Below the pieces are notes generated by a model. The model was not told where the DNA came from and did no database searches. It saw nothing but the letters and a program-made list of their open reading frames with translations. From the NCBI GenBank assembly GCA_030407505.1, contig JASDDH010000024.1, positions 1 to 55,767 of the forward strand: a stretch of 55,767 bases of DNA, written 5' to 3'. The number at the start of each line of letters is the position of its first letter. Within the stretch, counting starts at the first letter, position 1. Shown here piece after piece: positions 26,758 through 33,526 of the stretch. The position numbers were made by a program, and so were the translations under genes. The stretch comes from Planococcus sp. APC 4015. Lineage in GTDB: Bacteria; Actinomycetota; Actinomycetes; Actinomycetales; Microbacteriaceae.

Positions 26758-26961
26758 GCAAATGTCACAGAAACTTCAGGGTTCCTCACCCTGAATCGCG
26801 ACGCGTGATGGAGTCGCGTGCCAGGCGCGTGCCATAAGGTGCGTTGGGCGCTCAGCACATTGGATGAGCCGGTCCGCGAAATGACGTTCTCCGCGGTACG
26901 CGATGCCGGTTTGTCCGACGTGGTGCGCGGTGCGGCGGATCCAAACGTCTACCGTCTAAGA

Positions 26962-27735
26962 ATGGCACGATCCGGTCAGGCAGATCCCGCGCGGCACATC
27001 AACAATCTGACGACAGTCCTGGTCGCCGTCGGCTTCGTAATCTGCGGTGCGACTTTCTTGTGGTTGTCAACCAAGACGTATGCACCGGCCGACATCTGGA
27101 TCCTGTCCCTGTACGGTCAGCTAGGCGGCCTCCTCCTAGCAACCGGACTAATCACGTTCGTATGGGACCTCGTCGGCAAGCGTGCATTTGCGGCCGAAGT
27201 GCTGTCGAAGACTCAACTACGAGCCGACATCGTCACATCAGGACTAGAACGCGTAACGGAGCACTACCTCCAGGACGTGGAGTGGGAGGGCCTGTTCGCC
27301 ACGTCTCGTCAACTCGACATCGTCGTCGCGTACGCATCGACGTGGAGAAACACCCACAGGGCACGCCTCCAGGCACTTGCGTCGAAGAAGAACGGTCGTC
27401 TGCGAGTGTTTCTGCCCGACCCTGACGATCTAGAGACGATGGCTGTGCTCTCCCGGCGGTTCAAGATGACCGTTCCACAATTGCAGGAGAAGATCAATGA
27501 GGCGATCGAGGACTTCCAGAGCTTCGGAGTCGCAGGTAACGTCGAGGTTTACCTGAGAGCTGGCGACGCCGTATTCAGTTGCTACCAGTTCGACAATCAG
27601 AGCGTCATGACGCTCTACTCGCACTCGCAGGAACGTCGGGGGTCCGTGCCAACCTTTCTGGTAGGAGCCGGACTCATCAGCGACTTCATCGCCTCGGACG
27701 TCGAAGCGATCCATAGTCAGAGCCGGAAAATCTAG
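26962..27735 (+). CDS. Two-TM membrane protein with ~180-residue cytosolic domain, unknown family
   Basis: 257 aa from the ATG at 26962. TACCGT lies 6 bases upstream, as in leaderless actinobacterial promoters; earlier in-frame starts at 26818 and 26881 cannot be excluded. Two helices (~residues 14-36 and 45-72) form an N-terminal hairpin. The soluble part has conserved-looking blocks LDIVVAYASTWRNTHRARLQ, GRLRVFLPDPDDLETM, LRAGDAVFSCYQFDNQ and VMTLYSHSQERRGSVPTFLV. The alternating strands recall phospholipase D-like folds, but no complete HKD motif is seen. It is co-transcribed with the exonuclease gene 11 bp downstream. A membrane-tethered defence sensor or effector is possible but unproven. 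Confidence 0.75.
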   Translation: MARSGQADPARHINNLTTVLVAVGFVICGATFLWLSTKTYAPADIWILSLYGQLGGLLLATGLITFVWDLVGKRAFAAEVLSKTQLRADIVTSGLERVTEHYLQDVEWEGLFATSRQLDIVVAYASTWRNTHRARLQALASKKNGRLRVFLPDPDDLETMAVLSRRFKMTVPQLQEKINEAIEDFQSFGVAGNVEVYLRAGDAVFSCYQFDNQSVMTLYSHSQERRGSVPTFLVGAGLISDFIASDVEAIHSQSRKI

Positions 27736-27746
27736 GAGGCGAACGG

Positions 27747-28373
27747 ATGCAAACCATGGAGCCGGTTGTCGTGATGGATGACATCTCCGGCGCGGTGCTA
27801 GGCCGAGCCCTCCAAGAGCCGGAAGTGGCATGGGACATCGAGACCACCGGGCTCAACTGGCGGTCCGACCATCTGGCAACTTGTCAGCTAGCAATCGCTG
27901 ACGAGGTCGTGCTCGTTCAGCTTGAACGCGGAAACGTGCCGAAGAACTTGCGCTCGCTACTCCTCGCAGATGGCACACGCAAGGTCTTTCACCACGCGCC
28001 ATTCGATCTCCGATTCATGAGCTTTCAGTGGCATGTCCGACCTGTGAATGTCGCGTGTACGAAGATCGCGGCCAAGATCGTCCGCCCGAACTTGCCTCGC
28101 GAGGAGTACAGCCTCAAGGAGACACTCGCCGCCAATCTCGGCGTTCATATCGACAAGAGCGAACGCCTGTCGGATTGGTCACAAGTGACCCTCTCAGCAA
28201 GTCAGCGAGCGTACGCCGCTAGCGACGTTGCGTACTTGTCGAGGTTGCTATCCGTTCTCGAAGAGCGTGCCGCAACAACCGGCAAGAGCCACATGCTCTC
28301 CGAGTCGTTCGCCTACCTGCCAACTCGCGTTGAGCTAGATCTGCTCGGCGCAGAGGACGTCTTCTCCTACTGA
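27747..28373 (+). CDS. DEDDy 3'-5' exonuclease, RNase D-like
   Basis: 208 aa from the ATG at 27747, with AGGAGG upstream. All four catalytic acidic residues are present: Asp30 and Glu32 (VAWDIETTGL, Exo I), Asp87 (HHAPFDLRFM, Exo II) and Asp160 with Tyr156 (YAASDVAYL, Exo III). The block EYSLKETLAANLGVHIDKSE with LSDWS is typical of RNase D. It is shorter than RNase D (~370-400 aa) because the HRDC domains are missing. It should trim single-stranded RNA or DNA from the 3' end. Its operon with a two-TM protein on a mobile island suggests an accessory, perhaps defensive, role rather than tRNA maturation. Confidence 0.92.
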   Translation: MQTMEPVVVMDDISGAVLGRALQEPEVAWDIETTGLNWRSDHLATCQLAIADEVVLVQLERGNVPKNLRSLLLADGTRKVFHHAPFDLRFMSFQWHVRPVNVACTKIAAKIVRPNLPREEYSLKETLAANLGVHIDKSERLSDWSQVTLSASQRAYAASDVAYLSRLLSVLEERAATTGKSHMLSESFAYLPTRVELDLLGAEDVFSY

Positions 28374-29299
28374 TGCCAGCCTGCTCCCTAGAAGTGTCGA
28401 GCCAGCCCATTCACTTGGGACACACCAAATCCCTGATTTAGAAGGTGATTCTGCGCTGATGAGGCGCTGCGCGTCAGCGATGAGCGAAGCGATCGCAGTC
28501 GACGCGGCGTGCTTCACCGACTTGGCTGGATGCTGGTAGTTCAACGATGCGGCGCTCGTCGAATGTCCGAGCCGGGCCATGGGTTCCCTCGACGGCAGGC
28601 CCGCGTTCGCGAGCAAGTGGCCGCCGGCGTGCCTCGTGTCAACGCGGCTGCCTCTTCGTGGATGTCCATCATGGTCGCGCGTCCCGATTTGGTCGGCCCC
28701 TCAATCCCATCTGGCCCGAGGCTGCGGGCGACATTGATTGTTCGATCTTCGAGGTTCACGTCACACCGCCGGAGCGCGAGGATTTCGCCCCTTCTCATCT
28801 GCGTGTGAAGCGCGATCTGTGCCGCAGCACGCACTGGGGCCTTCACCGCATCGATGATCCGAAGGTGTTCCAGAGTCGAGACGTAACGCGGACCGACATA
28901 GAAGTTCTGACCGGCCCCGCGGATTCTGCAGGGATCCTTCCGGATCAGATGTTCTTCCACGGCCATACTCATGATGGCCTTCAGCAGCGAGTAGACCAAT
29001 CGCGAAAGTGAGGCGCTGTGCGGAATCGAGGCGTGCCACTCTTTGACGGCGGAAAGCGTGATCTGATCGAGTCGATTGTGCCCGAACGTGGGAAGTATGT
29101 AGTTGCCGAGCTGACCGTCCTATAGCGTTCGAGTCTTCGGTCTCACCGGGCCCGACCGCCCGCGGCGCACGCGGTTAAAATGCTCGACGTAGGTGGCGAG
29201 CGTCGGCACCTTGCAAGGGTCGAGCCACTCGCGGTCCTCAATCTGAACGCGGAGCCGATTCAGAGCCGCTTGCGCTTCCGTCACTGTCCGAAAGGTGCC
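28335..29299 (-). pseudogene. Tyrosine recombinase/integrase, multiply broken
   Basis: Read on the minus strand, integrase homology begins near 29299 (GTFRTVTEAQAAL) with the N-terminal arm-binding domain missing. An in-frame TAG (29120-29122) sits where a tyrosine is expected. The frame then continues through the core-binding domain and catalytic Arg box (LHTQMRRGEILALRRCDV) to about 28650. After a frameshift, and probably a deletion of some tens of codons, the second box (RVDTRHAGGHLLANAGLPSR and MARLGHSTSAASLNYQH) resumes in another frame. The 3' end overlaps the exonuclease gene. It is presumably the former integrase of the island. Confidence 0.88.
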
Positions 29300-29390
29300 C
29301 CTCGCCCTCACGGGCGTACTCCAGGAGTGCCTTGAGCCCGCGGCGGTCATCGCGGGCTTCGGACATCACGTCTTCGTGTCGGTTGTTCAT
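29238..29390 (-). pseudogene. Short chimeric open frame, 50 aa, 5' fragment of an unknown gene
   Basis: ATG at 29390: MNNRHEDVMSEARDDRRGLK and ALLEYAREGEGHLSD, followed by a Ser-rich out-of-frame tail that runs into the integrase remnant and stops at 29238. The first ~30 codons have normal composition and a palindromic operator just upstream. This suggests the start of a gene whose remainder was deleted when it was joined to the integrase near 29300. The family is not recognised. Confidence 0.45.
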
Positions 29391-29398
29391 GTCCAATT

Positions 29399-29415
29399 AT
29401 ACCCTTGGGGGGTAT
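29399..29415. promoter_or_regulatory. CsoR-like palindrome ATACCC-N5-GGGTAT
   Basis: ATACCCTTGGGGGGTAT, 9 bp upstream of the ATG at 29390. It resembles operators of CsoR/RcnR/FrmR repressors (ATACCCC...GGGGTAT type). Such sites control copper, nickel or formaldehyde genes, so the lost gene may have had such a function. No CsoR gene is seen in the window. Confidence 0.5.
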
Positions 29416-29612
29416 CAGAAGTCGGGGGCATGCCCAAGATGGACTCCCGACTTTTGAGCATCATTTAGGAACGCTGGACACTGCTCAGAGGGGCGTAAGA
29501 CGGCCTTGGAGGGACCATCTCAAAAGCACGCTAAAGGACGCTTCGTCACACCCAGGTTCTCGGGTCGCTCAAATGCGGTAGAAACAACTCAAGCGATCTG
29601 GGGAGAGCAACG

Positions 29613-30281
29613 GTGAAACAAGGCACGAAGACGATCCTTTGGGCGTCGGCTCTGGGCATTCCGGCGGCTGTGATTGCGGCCGTCATTGCGTGGAACCTGA
29701 CTGAGGGTCTGCGGTACGACCCTCCGATAGCCGTGCCGACCTCCTCGCGCTCAAGCCCTGGTCCATCAGATCCGGGGCCAGCACCGAGCTCGGACGATCC
29801 TTCCCCACTGCCGACCCCAGTGGCAGCTGTATTCACCCCGCTCCCGCTAACGGTTGATGGCGCGGTCGGCGGTGAGAGATGCAAGGTAGACGGAAACAGC
29901 GGCGTCCCCTGGAGGGAGGGAGAGGGTTCTTCCATAGCGGGCGAGTTCTATACCTCAAGTCTCGAGTGTGGTCTCGGCCGCTCGGGCACGGTTGGGTACC
30001 TTGACTACCTTGTCCCGCGGGGAGCAACTCGGTTCACGGCTGTCGCGGGTCAACCGGACGATGTTCGCAACACGACTCTGATCGTTCGGTTCGAAGTGAT
30101 TGATACCGTGTCCGGCACAGTCTTGGCCGCGCACGATCTCGCGTACGCGCAGCCGCAGCCGCTCGACGTGGTCGTGGATGGACTCACGCGCGTGACTCTC
30201 AAGGTCAGTCTGATCTCGTGGGGCGTCGATCCATACGAATCGAACGGTGCCGGTCAGTTCGCCGATCCACGCTTTCGATAG
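29613..30281 (+). CDS. Membrane-anchored protein with NPCBM-like domain
   Basis: 222 aa, GTG start at 29613 with GGGGAGAG upstream. An N-terminal helix (ILWASALGIPAAVIAAVIAW) and a Ser/Pro-rich linker (SSRSSPGPSDPGPAPSSDDP) lead to a ~120-residue beta domain. Elements there such as SLECGLGRSGTVGYLDYLVP, FTAVAGQPDD and LDVVVDGLTRVTLKV resemble the NPCBM/NEW2 carbohydrate-binding module. The protein is probably exported and anchored by its N-terminal helix. It is cargo of the island and convergent with the unknown gene at 30254-30673, overlapping it by 28 bp. Confidence 0.7.
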   Translation: MKQGTKTILWASALGIPAAVIAAVIAWNLTEGLRYDPPIAVPTSSRSSPGPSDPGPAPSSDDPSPLPTPVAAVFTPLPLTVDGAVGGERCKVDGNSGVPWREGEGSSIAGEFYTSSLECGLGRSGTVGYLDYLVPRGATRFTAVAGQPDDVRNTTLIVRFEVIDTVSGTVLAAHDLAYAQPQPLDVVVDGLTRVTLKVSLISWGVDPYESNGAGQFADPRFR

Positions 30282-30673
30282 GTCTGCACTGCCCACAAGG
30301 AGTGCAGCCGAACCAACGGAGGGAAACGGGCCTCCGTTTTCACTCGGGATGCCGGCTCCCGAGCGAGCGAGTAGGCGTCTTCCATGAGGTGCCCCCTACG
30401 GCTCATGATCGCGACGGGCCACGCGCTCTCTGCTGCTCGTGCTGAGCTGGACGCGGCGACAATGGCGCTGGACAGATCCGTCCCCACAGAGGTCCTCACG
30501 TCGACCACCCATGGTTCGAGCCCTGCCACGTCGGTGAAGCAGTTCTCGGGACCGACGAGGTCGCTGAGCTTCGTTGCGTTGTCGGCCGGATCGGCGACGC
30601 GGAGGCCGTGTTGCACGAGGTAGATCAGTACGCGGCTCTTGAAGTCCATACCAGCTTCTCGGTTCGAGGTCAT
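30254..30673 (-). CDS. Unknown island protein, 139 aa
   Basis: Starts at the ATG complementary to 30671-30673, overlapping the stop of the upstream gene as TGATG, so the two are translationally coupled. The core reads MDFKSRVLIYLVQHGLRVAD, PWVVDVRTSVGTDLSSAIVA and WPVAIMSRRGHLMEDAYSLA. The pattern of a strand with Asp, a helix rich in small residues and a strand ending in a basic pair is reminiscent of restriction-endonuclease-like folds. No complete PD-(D/E)xK motif can be pointed to. Function is not known. Confidence 0.6.
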   Translation of the reverse strand: MTSNREAGMDFKSRVLIYLVQHGLRVADPADNATKLSDLVGPENCFTDVAGLEPWVVDVRTSVGTDLSSAIVAASSSARAAESAWPVAIMSRRGHLMEDAYSLAREPASRVKTEARFPPLVRLHSLWAVQTYRKRGSAN

Positions 30674-30987
30674 CAACTCTCTCCAAGGCGGCAGATCACG
30701 CGGTCGCCCACAGGAGGTTTCCCGTACTTGGCGCGGACGATTGCGAGACGCTCTTCGCGATCGAGTTCGTCGGGCGTTGCCATGCTTCGCGCCACTCGGC
30801 CACAGCGCACCATCCCCCACCGTCGGATCTGCTCCTCTGGTCGGTCGACGATGTCGAGCCAAGAGTTACCGTTGCGGTCCAGGGACTCGGCGCGAATGGT
30901 GGAGGTGATCTCCACCTCATCGCCGTGGAAGCACACGCGACTGCAGTGGCCAGTCCAAGGAATCGTCACGGTCGTGAAGAAGTGCAC
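30673..30987 (-). CDS. Unknown island protein, 104 aa
   Basis: GTG start at 30987. The protein begins VHFFTTVTIPWTGHCSRVCF and continues with a strand-rich region (GDEVEITSTIRAESLDRNG) and RPEEQIRRWGMVRCGRVARS, ending LGES. It is soluble, with no recognised motif. The coupled gene 30254-30673 is downstream. Small paired genes like these are common in integrated elements, but the product cannot be assigned. Confidence 0.55.
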   Translation of the reverse strand: MHFFTTVTIPWTGHCSRVCFHGDEVEITSTIRAESLDRNGNSWLDIVDRPEEQIRRWGMVRCGRVARSMATPDELDREERLAIVRAKYGKPPVGDRVICRLGES

Positions 30988-31088
30988 CCTGATGGCTCGA
31001 ACACCATAGGTAGCGGGGAATCGGGTTCATCGGGGATGGTTGGGAGCAGGTTGTCGAAACTCATTCGTCAATTACTTTCGGGAGCTGC

Positions 31089-31610
31089 TTACTCTCCACG
31101 TGCTCGGGACAGGAGGGCGTCGGCAACCCGCGGTGCGCCAGCATCACGGAAGTACCAGGCCAGCGCCTCGGCGTCCTGCGGGATCCCAGCCGCTGTTGCG
31201 CGACCGAGGCCGCGCACCACCGCCTGCGCCTCTACGAGGAGCTCGGCCGCTTCGAGCGAGTCGACACCGAACCACTCGGCCAGCATCGTGATGATCCGAG
31301 ACTCTTGCTCGACCGACTGAAGCCCGAGCCGTCCATTGACTTGAGCGGCTGCAGCGTCGCCAACCGCAGCCGACTTCGCAGCGAGTTCGAGGAGTCGAGA
31401 GGCGAAGTCGTTCACGGTGATCTTCGCGGCTGGCTCTCTCATCTGGGTGGTCAACCTGGGCTGCATATGGAGCCTGATGTGTCGTCTGGCTGCACTCTCG
31501 GAGAATTAGGAATCCGCCGCTACGGTCGAAATCGACTCACCCGCCGCCAACCGCGCCTCCCATCTGGAACGGTCCAGGGACTGGCACCACCCGCAATTAC
31601 GACCTGTCAT
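31089..31610 (-). pseudogene. CxxC/helix-turn-helix regulator split by one in-frame stop
   Basis: ATG at 31610 with GGAGG 8 bases upstream. The frame runs MTGRNCGWCQSLDRSRWEAR, LAAGESISTVAADS, then TAA (31506-31508). It continues in the same frame without a gap: FSESAARRHIRLHMQPRL and on to LLSRARGE, stop at 31089. Joined, the parts make a zinc-finger-like CxxC followed by a helix-turn-helix (ESISTVAADS-x-FSESAARRHIR) and a ~120-aa helical tail, 173 positions in all. This layout is known for small regulators of mobile elements. Either the gene is dead or the tail is translated alone from a start at 31466 or 31442. Confidence 0.75.
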
Positions 31611-31671
31611 CCTCACCACCTCCACGCTGATCGCCGGGACATGAGCGAGTAGTCGCTCGGGTAGCTGGCTT

Positions 31672-31693
31672 GGCTCTTCCCTTCGGAAGAGCC
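31672..31693. terminator. Hairpin near the right end of the island
   Basis: GGCTCTTCC (31672-31680), loop CTTC, GGAAGAGCC (31685-31693): a perfect 9-bp stem between the split regulator and the right att repeat. It may act as a terminator on either strand, or be part of the recombination region. Confidence 0.5.
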
Positions 31694-31769
31694 ATCGAGA
31701 CACTTAGGCGGGTGGACCCCAACAACGCGGCGCCGACAAGTTGTGATGTCCAGGGACGTTGTTGCGTGA

Positions 31770-31799
31770 AGCGCGGGTTCGATTCCCGTCAGCCCCTCC
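31770..31799 (+). repeat. Attachment-site repeat, right copy
   Basis: Identical over 30 bp to 26728-26757 (tRNA-Gly 3' part). No tRNA body precedes it. The sequence to its left holds an inverted repeat, CAACAACG (31720-31727) and CGTTGTTG (31757-31764), that could be an integrase arm site. The 31611-31856 interval otherwise holds no convincing gene. Confidence 0.93.
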
Positions 31800-31856
31800 A
31801 CGCATCACCACGGCCCGCCACGCGCGCCGGGTCGGACCAGTGATACCGTCCCTGGC

Positions 31857-32255
31857 ATGACCTGGCCCGCACTTCATGTCTCCCGATCGGTGGATGCCGA
31901 CGTCGCCGCCGTAGCCCGGATCGCCGGCGACCCCGAGAAGCTTCCGCTGTGGGCAGCCGGTCTGAGCACCGGCATCCGTCGCGAATCGGGTCGGTGGATC
32001 GCGGACTCGCCGATGGGCGTCGTCGAGGTCGCCTTCACCGGGCCGATCGAGTCCGGCATCCTGGATCACGACGTGACGCTGCCCGACGGCACGGTCGTGC
32101 ACAATCCGCTGCGGGTGCTCCGGAACGACGCGGGGAGCGAGATCGTCTTCACCCTCTTCCAGCGCACGGGGATGACCGACGAGGAGTTCCGCGCAGACGC
32201 CCGGCTCATCGAAGCCGACCTCGCCCGGCTCGCCGCCCTCGTCGAGGGTCGGTGA
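31857..32255 (+). CDS. SRPBCC (START-like) domain protein
   Basis: 132 aa, first chromosomal gene after the island. It has the short pattern of polyketide-cyclase/START-like proteins: VSRSVDADVAAVARIAGDPE at the N-terminus, WIADSPMGVVEVAFTGP in the middle, SEIVFTLFQRTGMTDEEF, and a C-terminal amphipathic helix ARLIEADLARLAALVEG. Such folds bind hydrophobic ligands in a helix-grip cavity. No specific ligand can be inferred. It is convergent with the gene at 32265. Confidence 0.75.
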   Translation: MTWPALHVSRSVDADVAAVARIAGDPEKLPLWAAGLSTGIRRESGRWIADSPMGVVEVAFTGPIESGILDHDVTLPDGTVVHNPLRVLRNDAGSEIVFTLFQRTGMTDEEFRADARLIEADLARLAALVEGR

Positions 32256-32264
32256 CCGCAGCGG

Positions 32265-33149
32265 TCACTGTTCGATGAACCGCACAGGCAGATCGGCGAC
32301 GGGCAGTCCGGAGGCGCGGATGATCCTCTCGATCGCGGCGCGCTCACCGTCGGGCGCAACGACCTGCACCTTGTCGACTCCGTCAGCCTGGGCGCCACTG
32401 TCTGCCCAGAAGCTGGTGACGCCCTGGTCCTCGGCGAGTTCGGTCAACATCGCGACGTACGCGTCGCCCTGTCCCGGCTCGATGACGACGCCGAGATTCG
32501 CCGAATTGATCTCGACGACCTGATCGCCGTCGAGGCCTGCCGCGTCGAGCAGCTCATCGGCGCGCTCGGCCACCGGGAGCAGATGCGTGAACCCCTCGGA
32601 CATGTCGTCTTCGAGGGCGACGAGGGCGAACTCGCCGTTGTCCCAGATAGCCGGCTGGACGGCGAGTCCCGGCGCCACCCGGTCCAACTCGTCGACGAGC
32701 CGAGGCGCGTCGAACCCGAAGGCCGGGCACTGCGCATCTGTGCGCGTCGGCGACGCATGCAGCGACACCTCGGTCGCCGAGGGCGTGCGCACCCGGATCG
32801 ACCACGCCACGGGGTCGGGATAGGTCGTCGAGCAGGCCAGGTCGAGGACGTCGGCGAATCCCGCCTCGTCGACCTCCACCGAAATCCACGACGTCGGCCC
32901 CGAGAACGTCGGGGCCTCCACCCATCGCTCCTTCACGACGCCCTCGACGGCGGGCAGGCGGGCGAGTTGCGTCTCGAGCTCGTCGAACTGCGCGCTCGGC
33001 CGGTCGAAGTGGGTCTCGTCGACCATCCATCCGAAGATGACCACGGCGCCGGTCCCGATCGCCAGGACCGCGAGCGCCAGCGCCGATGTCCACACGCGCG
33101 AGCGTCGTCGATCGCGCACCTCTGGCGCCGTGCCCGTCTCAGCAGCCAC
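32265..33149 (-). CDS. Membrane-anchored protein of unknown function, 294 aa
   Basis: GTG start at 33149, two bases after the stop of the monooxygenase-like gene. A basic N-terminus (RDRRRSRVWTS) and one helix (ALALAVLAIGTGAVVIFGWM) place the ~240-residue remainder outside the cell. That part is acidic and appears to contain repeated alpha/beta units (LVDELDRVAPGLAVQPAIWD; IERIIRASGLPVADLPVRFI). A pair of cysteines (LACSTTYPD, AQCPAFGFD) could form a disulfide. The family is not recognised. Confidence 0.7.
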   Translation of the reverse strand: MAAETGTAPEVRDRRRSRVWTSALALAVLAIGTGAVVIFGWMVDETHFDRPSAQFDELETQLARLPAVEGVVKERWVEAPTFSGPTSWISVEVDEAGFADVLDLACSTTYPDPVAWSIRVRTPSATEVSLHASPTRTDAQCPAFGFDAPRLVDELDRVAPGLAVQPAIWDNGEFALVALEDDMSEGFTHLLPVAERADELLDAAGLDGDQVVEINSANLGVVIEPGQGDAYVAMLTELAEDQGVTSFWADSGAQADGVDKVQVVAPDGERAAIERIIRASGLPVADLPVRFIEQ

Positions 33150-33151
33150 CG

Positions 33152-33454
33152 TCAGTCGCGCAGAGGAGAGCCGACGGCGTCGAACCGGAATCCGCCGAAC
33201 TCGCCCGACAGGAGGGGCCGAGCCTCGGCGATCGCCGCCTGCACCTCGGGCAGCTGGAGCGATGCCTTGTGCGCCTCGGCGCTCGGCCACAACTCGACGA
33301 CGAACACGGTGTCGGGCGCATCCTCGTCGGTGCCCACCTCGTACGCGAGGCACCCGATCGCGGCGAGCGCACTGTTCCGCCGGATGAGGATGCCGACGAG
33401 CTCGTCGCGTCGTCCGGGGACAGCACCGAGGGTGCCGGCGTTCGCGAAGACCAT
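33152..33454 (-). CDS. Antibiotic biosynthesis monooxygenase (ABM) domain protein
   Basis: 100 aa from the ATG at 33454. A single ferredoxin-like ABM domain: MVFANAGTLGAVPGRRDELV, CLAYEVGTDEDAPDTVFVVE, LWPSAEAHKASLQLPEVQAA. Members act as cofactor-independent quinol monooxygenases or as heme-degrading or sensor proteins. The short length and missing heme ligands make a quinol monooxygenase-like role more likely. It is followed without a gap by the membrane-anchored unknown protein, and diverges from the SGNH lipoprotein. Confidence 0.88.
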   Translation of the reverse strand: MVFANAGTLGAVPGRRDELVGILIRRNSALAAIGCLAYEVGTDEDAPDTVFVVELWPSAEAHKASLQLPEVQAAIAEARPLLSGEFGGFRFDAVGSPLRD

Positions 33455-33526
33455 GTGTCGAATGCTAGCGACGAGCGGTGTCGGCGTCGATGGCATCCGC
33501 CCCGCCGTCCGCGACGAAGATGAAGC

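Larger units (their letters stand above)
26758..31799. mobile_element. Decayed genomic island integrated at tRNA-Gly(CCC)
   Basis: About 5.0 kb between the two copies of a perfect 30-bp tRNA-derived repeat. It contains fragments of a tyrosine recombinase and several genes unlike the flanking housekeeping genes. It is visibly richer in A and T, and codons such as CTA, ATA and AGA are commoner. The integrase has lost its N-terminus, part of its catalytic domain and its reading frame. A second gene is cut by one stop codon. The island therefore cannot excise by itself. The membrane protein-exonuclease pair at its left end remains intact. Confidence 0.9.

Noticed and set aside
26818..26961. Upstream extension of the two-TM island protein to a GTG at 26818
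   Set aside because: The extra ~48 residues have no pattern and would start close to the att repeat. The ATG at 26962 directly precedes the TM hairpin and has a leaderless-type promoter. It is not fully excluded.
26962..27735. Phospholipase D activity for the two-TM island protein
   Set aside because: Strand pattern is suggestive, but no HxKxxxxD motif could be found, so an enzyme name would be invented.
31089..31610. Programmed readthrough or selenocysteine at the TAA of the split HTH gene
   Set aside because: Selenocysteine uses TGA, no readthrough context or structure is evident, and neighbouring genes on the island are also decaying. A nonsense mutation is simpler.
31770..31799. A second tRNA-Gly gene at the right end of the island
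   Set aside because: Only the T arm and acceptor 3' half are present; no D or anticodon arm precedes them. It is the att duplicate.
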